Shown: one piece after another, positions 9,120 through 16,591 of the stretch | Layout of the letters: each line of letters begins with the position of its first letter | How positions within the stretch are numbered: position 1 is the first letter of the stretch | Source: Bradyrhizobium sp. WSM3983 | GTDB lineage: Bacteria > Pseudomonadota > Alphaproteobacteria > Rhizobiales > Xanthobacteraceae | DNA: 64,000 bases | Assembly: GCF_000473045.1 (NCBI RefSeq) | Contig: NZ_AXAY01000033.1 | Location: 1 to 64,000, forward strand | Reading direction: 5' to 3' | Program-made: the position numbers and the translations under genes | The notes under the pieces: model-generated | Seen by the model: only the letters and a program-made list of their open reading frames with translations | What the model was told of the DNA's origin: nothing | Databases searched by the model: none

Positions 9120-9833
9120 TCAGCCCCGGCTTTGGGTTCTGAAGCGAGTGATAATCGGCATTGGCATGTCCTTGGGTGGCGGCTCGCGCACATGCATGTC
9201 CCCCACGAGCTGATCCCGGATCTCCGCATCGAGCGCGCTGTCTCCCGTCGATGGCGACAATTGAACCCGAGTGACCTTGCCCGTACTGTCGAGCCACACC
9301 TTCACTTCGGCTTGCATCATGGCGTAGCGCGTTTTTTCGTTCGCCTGCCAACGCGCCTCGATCTGCGACTGGAGCATGCTCGCGTACCAGCCGAAGCGGC
9401 TGCCGCCGCCGCCCCCGCCACGGCCTTTGCCCTGTGCCAGACCACCGCTGCCCGGCCCGTTGCCGAGACCGAGATCCGGTGGGCCCGGCGTCGGATCCGG
9501 TCCGACGTCGGGCGGTGCGTCGTTGGGAATGTCGACGGGCTTCTCTTCGACGACGTCCTTAACGGGGGTCTGCTCCATCACTTTCTGCTCGGGCTGCTGT
9601 TCCGGCTGCTGCTCGGGCGGAGGCGGCGGTGGTGGCGGAGGCGGCGGCGGCGGAAGCACCATCGTCACCTGAAGCTCGTTCACCTTGCGCGGCGGATCCT
9701 TGTCGCCACTCATCACCATGATGACGACGCCGACTACCAACGCGATGACGACCAGCGCCGAGCCGCCGAGCAGCAGATAGCGCCGCCATGCCGGCGGGCC
9801 GTCGTCGTCGTTGCTGTCGTCGTCCCACGCCAT
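9120..9833 (-). CDS. TonB-family energy transducer
   Basis: A 237-residue TonB-like protein. It has a short acidic cytoplasmic start (MAWDDDSNDDDG), one inner-membrane helix (about 20-42), a proline-rich periplasmic spacer with 13 consecutive prolines followed by two EQQP repeats, a glycine-rich stretch (near 140-150), then a C-terminal TonB-like fold (about 153-225: YASMLQSQIEARWQANE, VKVWLDSTGKVTRVQLSPS). It would carry inner-membrane proton energy from ExbB/ExbD to an outer-membrane partner. It lies 9 nt after ExbD in the same operon. The obvious outer-membrane partners in the operon are the TpsB transporter and the porin rather than a classical TonB-dependent receptor. Confidence 0.88.
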   Translation of the reverse strand: MAWDDDSNDDDGPPAWRRYLLLGGSALVVIALVVGVVIMVMSGDKDPPRKVNELQVTMVLPPPPPPPPPPPPPEQQPEQQPEQKVMEQTPVKDVVEEKPVDIPNDAPPDVGPDPTPGPPDLGLGNGPGSGGLAQGKGRGGGGGGSRFGWYASMLQSQIEARWQANEKTRYAMMQAEVKVWLDSTGKVTRVQLSPSTGDSALDAEIRDQLVGDMHVREPPPKDMPMPIITRFRTQSRG

Positions 9834-9842
9834 CGTCCCGTC

Positions 9843-10247
9843 TCATCTCGCCGACGGCTTGGTCGCCATGCCGACCTGGGTGAAGTTGAGGCGGCCCAGC
9901 AGATCGAGCACGTCGACGACGTTCTGGTACTGGGTCTGGCTGTCGCCGCGCACGACGATCGGAAATTCAGGCGTGAGCGCACGCTGCTGCACCAGTCGCT
10001 GCTCGAGCTCGGGCAGCGTCACGGGGATGGTGTCCAGAAACAGCTTACCGTCATTGGCGACCGTGATGGCCTTGGTGGTCTGTTGCGCCAGCGACGGCGC
10101 CGCACTCGCCTTCGGCAAATTCACCTTCATGCCCTGCACGGTCGCCGTGGTCATGATGATGAAGATCACCAGCAGCACGTAGGCGAGATCGAGCATCGGC
10201 GTGATGTTGATGTCGTCGTACGGCTTGCTTTCGGACTGGACTTGCAT
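9843..10247 (-). CDS. exbD: ExbD/TolR-family biopolymer transport protein
   Basis: Small inner-membrane stator component of a TonB-type motor, 134 residues, normal length. The N-terminal MQVQSESKPYDDINITPMLD is followed by one membrane helix (about 20-42) and a periplasmic domain (about 45-130). D20 in NITPMLDLAYVLL matches the conserved proton-path aspartate of ExbD/TolR. An RBS-like GGAG lies 7 nt before the ATG. It starts 4 nt after the ExbB fusion gene and is followed by tonB. Confidence 0.93.
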   Translation of the reverse strand: MQVQSESKPYDDINITPMLDLAYVLLVIFIIMTTATVQGMKVNLPKASAAPSLAQQTTKAITVANDGKLFLDTIPVTLPELEQRLVQQRALTPEFPIVVRGDSQTQYQNVVDVLDLLGRLNFTQVGMATKPSAR

Positions 10248-10251
10248 GGGT

Positions 10252-12189
10252 TCACTCCGCCGCCTGCTTCACCGGCTCTTCCGGCAATTCGTAGGACTCA
10301 GCGATCCGCGTGATGAACTCATCGACGAAGACCTGCATCTCGCTGCTGACATCCTTGATGCGGATCGTCAGGTAGTTGTAGGCAAACAGCGAGGGGATCG
10401 CGACGCCGAGGCCTGCGACGGTGGCGACCAGCGCGGCCGCGATACCCGGCGCGATCGCATTGACGTTGACGTCGCCGCTGGCCGCGATCGCCGCGAAGGT
10501 GATCATGACGCCGACCACTGTGCCGAGCAGGCCGAGGAACGGACCGCCCGAGATCGCGATCGTCAGCATCACCATCAGGCGATTGAGGCGCTGGCTCTCC
10601 CGCACGAAGCCGCTGTCGAGCACGGCGCGGATCGACTGGATTGCCTGCGGCGACAGCCGGCGGTAACCGCCACCCGCAAAGCGGCGCCGGATCTCCTGCG
10701 CACCGGCCGCGAACAGGTGGTAGAGCGGCGCGGCATGGACCACCTTGCGCTGCTTCTTGCCGAGCTCGCCCCCGAAACTGGGATCATTCTCCTGGTTGTC
10801 GAGCTGGAGCAGCCCTCCGATGTCGGTCGAGGTTTCGCGAAAATGCTTGAGGAAGATCGTGTTGCCGGCCGAGACCCTGTTCAGATACGAGACACGATCG
10901 ACCATGACGTACCAGCTGATCAACGCCATGATCCCGAGCAGGCCGATGACGACCCAGCCGTCCGGCGTCACCGAGCGCAGGATCACGCCGAAATAGCCGC
11001 CGCTGAACCAGCCCGCGTTCTCCTCGTCGACGCTGAATGAGATCAGCTTGGCCTGATCCGGGCCCTGTCCGATCGCACCGAGCTTGATGAAGCCGGCCGG
11101 GCGCGCGACCTTGGCGATCTGGAACTCGTCGATATCACCGGCAAAGCCGGCGGCAGCGCCGGTCGGCGCGGCAGCGGCCGGAGCCGCATCGGCCGCAGGT
11201 GCAGCCGCATCCCCTGCCGGAGCCGGAGCCGCCGCAGATGCGGCACGGCCGAGCTGCGCCACTCCGGTCATGGTGGGAAGACCGGCGGCGAGCGTCGCAA
11301 CCTGGTTACCATCGACGTAGAGCGTGATCTGCGCGCCCTTTGCGGTGAAGGCGATCTGGTGCCAGGTCCCGGCCGTGATTGCCGCGCCACCGACGCTGCG
11401 CTGCGCGCTGCCACCATTGGCCACTTCCACGTAAGCGACGCCGTTGTCCAATGCAACGGTGAGTCCGTTCGTACCTTCGCTGCGCGAAAACAGTACCGCG
11501 CCAGGCTGTGGCGCGGTCATCTTGATCCAGAGCGACCAGGTGAGCTCACCGTTCTCGGCGACCACCAGCGAGGGCGAGCCCGGAAGCATGAGCGCAGTCT
11601 GCCCGTCGAGGCGCGCGCCTTGGCCGATGATGGCGCCATCCGCGCTCGGCACGGCATTCTGCGCAATGTTCGCCCAGGCCGTGACGTCCTGCGCCGGCGT
11701 CGAGCGGTCGTTGAAATGATAAACCAGCAGTGTATCGGGATCGTAGGTGCCCTTGGCATCGACCGCAGCCGGCGTCTTCTGGTTTCCGTAGTAGAGCCAG
11801 ATGTCGTTCTTGGCGCCCGGCTTCAGATCGGGAACGCCGACCCAGACCAGCGCCTCGCCGAGCAGCGAGTCGTATTTCTCGATATGGTGCTTCAGTGGCG
11901 TCTTGTCGTCGGCCGCGACGAAGCGAAGATCGCCGCCATCCTCCTTCGCCGCGCCGAAGCGGAAATTGCCGACATGCAGACGCACCAGCACCGGCGTGGC
12001 GCCGATCGCATCGCTGATGCCGGCGCCCGACGGGCCGGTGTCGATGGTGATCTTCTTGCGCAGCGTCCACTGATCGTTCCACCACGCAGCGGCCGGCCCC
12101 GGCCACAGCATGACCAGAAGGGCGAATAGGAGCAGAGCCGGCCCACTCAGGCCGGCGCGCGCGACTGATCCGAAGCGACGGAGCGACAT
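10252..12189 (-). CDS. DUF2341 - LamG-like - MotA/TolQ/ExbB fusion protein
   Basis: A 645-residue protein joining an extracytoplasmic lectin-like head to an ExbB proton channel. In order: signal sequence (about 1-36, ending GPAAAWWNDQW), DUF2341 domain (about 36-136), LamG/concanavalin-like jelly-roll (about 145-315, with LLVYHFND, GELTWSLWIKM, GTWHQIAFTAKGAQITLYVDG), an alanine/proline-rich linker (about 316-345), a further beta segment, a membrane helix (about 406-427), then the ExbB domain with two helices (about 538-570 GPFLGLLGTVVGVMITF and 580-612 GIAAALVATVAGLGVAIPS). Ordinary ExbB is about 230-300 residues and has no such head. Its ATG directly follows the tpsB stop, and exbD follows by 4 nt. 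The head probably binds carbohydrate or a protein partner in the periplasm; the ligand is unknown. Confidence 0.9.
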   Translation of the reverse strand: MSLRRFGSVARAGLSGPALLLFALLVMLWPGPAAAWWNDQWTLRKKITIDTGPSGAGISDAIGATPVLVRLHVGNFRFGAAKEDGGDLRFVAADDKTPLKHHIEKYDSLLGEALVWVGVPDLKPGAKNDIWLYYGNQKTPAAVDAKGTYDPDTLLVYHFNDRSTPAQDVTAWANIAQNAVPSADGAIIGQGARLDGQTALMLPGSPSLVVAENGELTWSLWIKMTAPQPGAVLFSRSEGTNGLTVALDNGVAYVEVANGGSAQRSVGGAAITAGTWHQIAFTAKGAQITLYVDGNQVATLAAGLPTMTGVAQLGRAASAAAPAPAGDAAAPAADAAPAAAAPTGAAAGFAGDIDEFQIAKVARPAGFIKLGAIGQGPDQAKLISFSVDEENAGWFSGGYFGVILRSVTPDGWVVIGLLGIMALISWYVMVDRVSYLNRVSAGNTIFLKHFRETSTDIGGLLQLDNQENDPSFGGELGKKQRKVVHAAPLYHLFAAGAQEIRRRFAGGGYRRLSPQAIQSIRAVLDSGFVRESQRLNRLMVMLTIAISGGPFLGLLGTVVGVMITFAAIAASGDVNVNAIAPGIAAALVATVAGLGVAIPSLFAYNYLTIRIKDVSSEMQVFVDEFITRIAESYELPEEPVKQAAE

Positions 12190-14016
12190 CTAGAATTCTC
12201 CCCACACGCGAAAGCTGAACCTGGGATGGTTGGCGAGCGTGGTCTGCTGATTGGTCAGTGGCACACCGACCAGGACGACGCTGTTGAGGTAGCGCAGGGT
12301 CTTCATGCGCATGCCAACGCCATAGCTCGCAAGATCGAAGTGCGATTGCTGGTCGACGAGCGGTTCGTGGATTCGCGTGTGGCCCCCATCGGCGAAGGCG
12401 AAGAACCGCCACTCGTCGAACGCGTTGTATTTGACCGGATCGCCGGTCGGGTTCGGGAGCTTCTGCTCCATATAAGGCGCAAGATTCGGGCTGCGCAGTT
12501 CGAGCATGCCGGCAACGCCGAAGTCTCCGAGCACCTCGGACTCGAGATATCCGCGCACCGTGTCCTGGCCACCAAGGCTGATCTGCTCGCTGGAGACCAG
12601 GGGCTGGTCGCTAGCCTGTCCCTGGAGCTTGGCGTAGAGCTGGAAGCCTTCGGCAAGGTCCTGGGTATGCGAGATGTCCGCATGCAGGCTGACGAAGCTG
12701 CTGGTGGCCTTGTAGCGCTTGGCATCGAACTCGCCCGGACTGCTGCCGACGCCGCGCAGGCCCGCGGTGACCGTCGCGTTGAGCTGAGTCAGCCTTTTGT
12801 CCGCCTGCCAGCTCGCGCTGTAGGCCGCTACGACCGGAACATAGGTCACAGGGGAGCTGAAGGCGTCTTGGCCGAGCGTGAGCGTCTGCTCGAAATTCTT
12901 GTAGTCGACGCCGATCGACAGCGTATGGAACAGCTCGCCTTTCGTCGGCAGCGTGATCACTGCGCGCCCACCGATCACCTGTCCCGGGCCCACCACATTG
13001 GCACCACCGACGGTCGCGACCGAGCTATCCGATTTCAGGCCGTAAAGCAGAACACTGAGCCAGTCGAGGTCGGTCCGGGCCAGATAGGACCCGGAAATGA
13101 CCATGGCGTCCTTCGGATTGAGCGGTGCCATCTGGTAAGTCCAGGTCATGGAATGACCGAGCTGCCAGAGATTGTCGTAGTGCATCGACACGCTCGAGCG
13201 CAGCGCGGTCGTGCTGGGGCTCTGTCGATTGTTGAGTTCGATACTGCCGTGGAGCGGCAACGTGTCGTCGACATTGAGATCGACGTCAACGGTTCCGGGC
13301 GTGGCGCCGGCCCGCAACGCGGGCGTGACGCGCCGGTCCGGCCAGCGGTTGAGCGCGACGATGTCGCTGGTCACCTGCTTGAAGTCGGGGAGTGCTCCCT
13401 CCTTGAGCGAGGGCGCACTGCGCTTGACGTTGGCGAGGTCGAAATAGCGCGATCCTTTGACGCGCAATCGTCCAATCCGGTTCTCGGTGACCTTCAACAC
13501 GACGAAGCCGCGTTGCGCATCCTGCTGCGGCACCGATACGCTGACGGTCTGAAGACCCCTGTCGTGGTAGGCCTTCTCGACCGCGGCACGCGCCTTCTCG
13601 ACGTCCTCAGAGGTGCGGCCGGGCCCGAGAAACGGATAGACAGCGCCTTCGACTTCTATCTGCGGCAGATTGTCTGCCCCCTCCACCCGGAATTCATCGA
13701 TGTCGAAGCGAGGCTGCGGCGCCGTCTTGTCCGTCTTCGCGGCAGCCGGCGCGGGCTGACCACCCTGCGCTGGCTCGGCCTTGCCCTTGCCAGCGTCTGA
13801 GGACGCCGCCGGCCGCTTGCGCCCGGCATCGGCGTCGATTTCGCCGGGCTTCGCTGCCAACGGCGCGATGCCTATCGCCAACAGTGACACGCAACAGAGC
13901 GCCGTGCGCAACGTCGTCTGCGCAACGCCGTAGTCGCACGACTCAGGCAGCGGCGACAGCGGGCTTGCGCGACGCGGATGGCGCACGGCCCACGCCCTGA
14001 CACTCCACGAATTCAC
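12190..14016 (-). CDS. TpsB two-partner secretion transporter (ShlB/FhaC/HecB family)
   Basis: Outer-membrane Omp85-superfamily translocator that exports a TpsA exoprotein; 608 residues from GTG 14016. A hydrophobic signal segment lies at about 36-55 (LRTALCCVSLLAIGIAPLAA), then a lysine/alanine-rich linker, two POTRA-like modules (about 102-255: FDIDEFRVEGADNLPQIEVE, GFVVLKVTENRIGRLRVKGS), then a 16-strand-type barrel (about 265-608) ending in FSFRVWGEF with the terminal phenylalanine of barrel proteins. GTG 14016 has GAGGG 4 nt upstream; GTG 13986 or TTG 13911 would give a more usual signal peptide, so the start is uncertain. The likely substrate is the exoprotein at 18668-31948. First gene of the seven-gene operon. 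Confidence 0.9.
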   Translation of the reverse strand: MNSWSVRAWAVRHPRRASPLSPLPESCDYGVAQTTLRTALCCVSLLAIGIAPLAAKPGEIDADAGRKRPAASSDAGKGKAEPAQGGQPAPAAAKTDKTAPQPRFDIDEFRVEGADNLPQIEVEGAVYPFLGPGRTSEDVEKARAAVEKAYHDRGLQTVSVSVPQQDAQRGFVVLKVTENRIGRLRVKGSRYFDLANVKRSAPSLKEGALPDFKQVTSDIVALNRWPDRRVTPALRAGATPGTVDVDLNVDDTLPLHGSIELNNRQSPSTTALRSSVSMHYDNLWQLGHSMTWTYQMAPLNPKDAMVISGSYLARTDLDWLSVLLYGLKSDSSVATVGGANVVGPGQVIGGRAVITLPTKGELFHTLSIGVDYKNFEQTLTLGQDAFSSPVTYVPVVAAYSASWQADKRLTQLNATVTAGLRGVGSSPGEFDAKRYKATSSFVSLHADISHTQDLAEGFQLYAKLQGQASDQPLVSSEQISLGGQDTVRGYLESEVLGDFGVAGMLELRSPNLAPYMEQKLPNPTGDPVKYNAFDEWRFFAFADGGHTRIHEPLVDQQSHFDLASYGVGMRMKTLRYLNSVVLVGVPLTNQQTTLANHPRFSFRVWGEF

Positions 14017-14321
14017 GCAGCCCTCGATCTCGTTCTCGCCTGTCGGACGATTCCATCGTGACAGCGCACTCTCGGGCAGCCTGATTTGCGACCGGCTAGG
14101 TCGGTCAGGCGCCCATATCCGGTAGACGCCGTGGCCGCAGCTGCGGCGAAAAAAAACTCGAAATGACGCATTACATTATGAGATCAGGCAATGTGATGAT
14201 TTCACGCAACATAACCGAACATAAAATATCTCGATAACGCAATGATACAAACGTCACAATAACGTTGTCGCGCCTCACTACGGTCCGCTCGAATTTGGGG
14301 CGGCGTTGAGTGGGGCGTACG
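14017..14321. promoter_or_regulatory. Divergent promoter region between tpsB operon and ECF sigma gene
   Basis: About 305 bases, strongly AT-rich at 14150-14275. It contains TGTGATGATTTCAC at 14191-14204 (an inverted GTGA/TCAC pair), GTCAC at 14253-14257 reading toward the sigma gene, and the complement of GTGAC at 14058-14062 reading toward tpsB. A self-regulated ECF promoter could lie here, but I cannot assign AAC/CGT boxes with confidence. Confidence 0.4.
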
Positions 14322-14981
14322 ATGGCCACGGACAATCTGGGAATTTTGCGCGACCTTCTGCTCGCCGAATATCATGATCTCAACCGGCGCCTGTCGCGAC
14401 GGCTCGGTTCGGCGGAAAATGCATCGGAAGTGTTGCACGAGACCTATCTGCGCCTCGAAAAGATCAGCGAGATCGCCGAGGTCCGCAGTCCAAAGGCATA
14501 TCTCTTTCGCATCGCGCTCAACATCGCCAACGATCGCCGCCGCAGCGAAATCCGCCGCCTGACAACGAGCGAGATTGAAACTCTCCTCGAAATCCCCGAC
14601 GACCAGCCGGACGCGGCGCGTGTGATAGAGGACCGCTCGGAGATCAAGCTGCTCAGGCGGGCCATTGCCGAATTGCCGGAGCGCCGCCGCCGCGCGCTGC
14701 TGCTGTCGCGCGTCGAGGGAATGACCAATCGCGAGATCGCGGAGCTCCTCGGAGTGACCGTACGCACGATCGAGACCGACCTCAAGCAGGCCATCGAGCA
14801 CTGCGCCCACAGATTGAAGCGTCCTGCTCGCGACAAATTCGGTTTTCAGCCTCCCGCATCGTCTTACGTTCAGAGACAGGTCGTCCGAGGCAAACCGCTT
14901 CCGACCGGAATCTGCGGGGAAGCGCTGGGTCGTGCCCAAGAGAGACCAACATCCCGACCCGTCGGAGTCCTTGGTTCGTGA
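14322..14981 (+). CDS. ECF-type sigma-70 factor (FecI-like)
   Basis: Alternative sigma factor of about 219 residues. Region 2 spans about 12-75 (LLAEYHDLNRRLSRRLGS, AYLFRIALNIANDRRRSE) and region 4 about 115-165 (AELPERRRRALLLSRVEG, MTNREIAELLGVTVRTIETD), the classic ECF helix-turn-helix. The frame is open from GTG 14310, but ATG 14322 with TGGGGC just upstream is a better start. The C-terminus carries an extra, arginine-rich tail of about 45 residues that overlaps the next gene by 50 nt and may be poorly conserved. It is divergent from tpsB and coupled to a DUF4880 protein, suggesting it controls the neighbouring TPS/TonB operon. Confidence 0.9.
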   Translation: MATDNLGILRDLLLAEYHDLNRRLSRRLGSAENASEVLHETYLRLEKISEIAEVRSPKAYLFRIALNIANDRRRSEIRRLTTSEIETLLEIPDDQPDAARVIEDRSEIKLLRRAIAELPERRRRALLLSRVEGMTNREIAELLGVTVRTIETDLKQAIEHCAHRLKRPARDKFGFQPPASSYVQRQVVRGKPLPTGICGEALGRAQERPTSRPVGVLGS

Positions 14982-15195
14982 CGCCATAGTATGGGTCGTG
15001 CACTTGAACTCCGGCGATGCAACGGTCGCAGACGTCGAGCGCATCATGGATTGGCGCGCCAGGAGTCAGGCACATGAGAACGCGTTTCGTGACGCGGTCA
15101 GATGCTGGCGTGCGATCGGCGCCGCCCTCGCGAACGGGCCAGTTGCGAATCCGGACCATGCGCGCCGCAAACCGAGACGAAAGCCGCGCGCCTGA
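14932..15195 (+). CDS. Stand-alone FecR/PupR N-terminal (DUF4880) protein
   Basis: An 87-residue protein from GTG 14932, overlapping the sigma gene by 50 nt. It matches only the DUF4880 part of FecR-type sigma regulators: ESLVRDAIVWVVHLNSGDAT, then IMDWRARSQAHENAFRDA and VRCWRAIG. It then ends in a basic tail (RRKPRRKPRA). Full FecR proteins are about 320 residues with a membrane helix and a periplasmic FecR domain; both are missing here. It could be a soluble cytoplasmic anti-sigma (or pro-sigma) protein, or a truncated remnant. The intact frame and overlap favour a functional gene. Confidence 0.7.
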   Translation: MPKRDQHPDPSESLVRDAIVWVVHLNSGDATVADVERIMDWRARSQAHENAFRDAVRCWRAIGAALANGPVANPDHARRKPRRKPRA

Positions 15196-15210
15196 TCCGC
15201 CACGTCCCGG

Positions 15211-16044
15211 TCACGGCGAGCCCGATGCGGCTCCCCGACCCGTCATTCCGCGAAGACGGGCGTTCAGCGCCGCGAAATTGACCGTAGCCGGCGCCGACAA
15301 CGAACGAGCGCGCGGACCAGTTCCGGCACCCGGCGTGCGGCCAAATGTCGGCTGCGGCACCGAGCCGGTGACGACCACCCCGTTGGCCGACAGGTGCTGG
15401 CGGACGCGCTGACAGTATTCGACCGACAGATAGGAGAACCGCGTCTCGCCATGGCCGGCCCGATACTTCATGGCTGCCGTGCAGATGTCCTGCCCGGCCA
15501 GCCGCCAGGCACCGGCGAGATATTTGACACCGTAGTGGACGTTGACCTCGGGCGCAGCGAGCTCGGCTGCGCCGCCGGAAAAGCCGAGCATGCGCGCCGT
15601 CGGCAGCATCACCTGCATCAGCCCCACCTCTCCGTCCATGCCGACGACGCCGGGATTGTAGCGGCTTTCGACGGCCATGATGGCGTCCACGAACGCCGGC
15701 GGAAGACCGAACGCGGCAGACTCGTGTTCGACGATCGCCCGATATTCATTGCGACCCGTTCGCCAGTCGCGTCCGAATGCGGCGCTCATGCGCGGAAATC
15801 CGTAGCCGGTAAGCGGACTGCCCGGCGGCAGATCCGCCGCGGTGAGCCGCCTCACCTCGAACCGCTCGAGATTGAGCGGTTGCGGATTGTCAAGGTCGGT
15901 CCCTTCCGTGGCAGGCGCGACCTCGCTCGCTGCGATCGCGTCGATCGACTGGGCTGCGGTCTCGCCGGTCAGCGCCACAGCGAGCAACACCGCCGCCGTA
16001 GAGCGCCATCGGCATCCTCCATCAGACACACACCGGCCCTTCAT
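15211..16044 (-). CDS. Periplasmic lytic transglycosylase (SLT domain)
   Basis: Cleaves the glycan strand of peptidoglycan. 277 residues from ATG 16044, chosen because GAGGA lies 8 nt upstream; a TTG at 16059 is also open. A signal peptide ends near TGETAAQS. The SLT domain runs about 98-215: catalytic glutamate E126 in IMAVESRYNPGVVG, then GEVGLMQVMLPTARMLGF, NVHYGVKYLAGAW and a family-typical AAMKYRAGHGET. The C-terminal tail is low-complexity. It is the third gene of a run with the Wza-like gene and a small periplasmic protein, so it may open the wall for polysaccharide or protein export machinery. Confidence 0.9.
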   Translation of the reverse strand: MKGRCVSDGGCRWRSTAAVLLAVALTGETAAQSIDAIAASEVAPATEGTDLDNPQPLNLERFEVRRLTAADLPPGSPLTGYGFPRMSAAFGRDWRTGRNEYRAIVEHESAAFGLPPAFVDAIMAVESRYNPGVVGMDGEVGLMQVMLPTARMLGFSGGAAELAAPEVNVHYGVKYLAGAWRLAGQDICTAAMKYRAGHGETRFSYLSVEYCQRVRQHLSANGVVVTGSVPQPTFGRTPGAGTGPRARSLSAPATVNFAALNARLRGMTGRGAASGSP

Positions 16045-16055
16045 CGGCACATTCC

Positions 16056-16466
16056 TCAACGACGCGGCAGGGCGTAGGCCGGTACAGACGGCCGAGAGGG
16101 AACGACCGAGCGTCCATAGTTGGAGCCGTATTGCTGCCGAACGCCGGCCTCGTTGACGTTCCCAACCCGTACATCTGGCGAGCGCGCATCGATTGGTGGC
16201 AGGTTGAGTGAGGGGTTGACGCGGTCAACCTCGCGCCGCAGCTGCTGATTGATGCAGCCAAACGCACTTTCGTCGCCGATTCTGACGTCGACGCAGCGCT
16301 CCACGGCCGAGGCCTTGGGTTGCCCCCCGATGATTGTGCTTTCAGAGCGGTGCCCCGCGCCCGGAGCGACGTTTGCCGTCTGGGCCGGGGCGATCGCCGG
16401 GACAGCAACGCCAACGCACGCGATAGCGATGCGGTGCCTCCACGACTGGCATTTCATTCGCACCAT
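16056..16466 (-). CDS. Small exported protein of unknown function with two cysteines
   Basis: A 136-residue protein from ATG 16466 (an upstream extension to 16589 adds 41 residues with no signal character). A signal peptide (MVRMKCQSWRHRIAIACVGV...IAPAQT) is followed by a short mature part with two cysteines (CVDVRIGDESAFGCINQQL), a helical NQQLRREVDR and a proline-rich C-terminus (GRSVVPSRPSVPAYALPRR). No known domain. It lies between the Wza-like and lytic transglycosylase genes; its stop overlaps the TTG candidate of the latter. Probably a periplasmic accessory, function unknown. Confidence 0.75.
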   Translation of the reverse strand: MVRMKCQSWRHRIAIACVGVAVPAIAPAQTANVAPGAGHRSESTIIGGQPKASAVERCVDVRIGDESAFGCINQQLRREVDRVNPSLNLPPIDARSPDVRVGNVNEAGVRQQYGSNYGRSVVPSRPSVPAYALPRR

Positions 16467-16591
16467 GATGCTCCAATTCCCGAAGTCCCCGCGCGACCGG
16501 TTGTCGGAATATGAGACACGTCGCTTCAATACCTCGATACAATACGTCGTGCGAGTGAGAAGGTCATGATATTTCCGCGCATCAGACACCC

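Noticed and set aside
9600..9660. Triplet run as a phase-variation switch
   Set aside because: Changes in multiples of three keep the frame, so it cannot switch the gene off.
8607..10313. 568-codon plus-strand ORF
   Set aside because: Lies opposite porin, tonB and exbD; long HRRR/DDDD runs are the complement of their proline and aspartate codons.
12226..13800. 524-codon plus-strand ORF
   Set aside because: Antisense to tpsB; composition (His/Arg/Asp-rich, no domain) is that of a GC-rich shadow frame, and the minus strand has a clear barrel protein.
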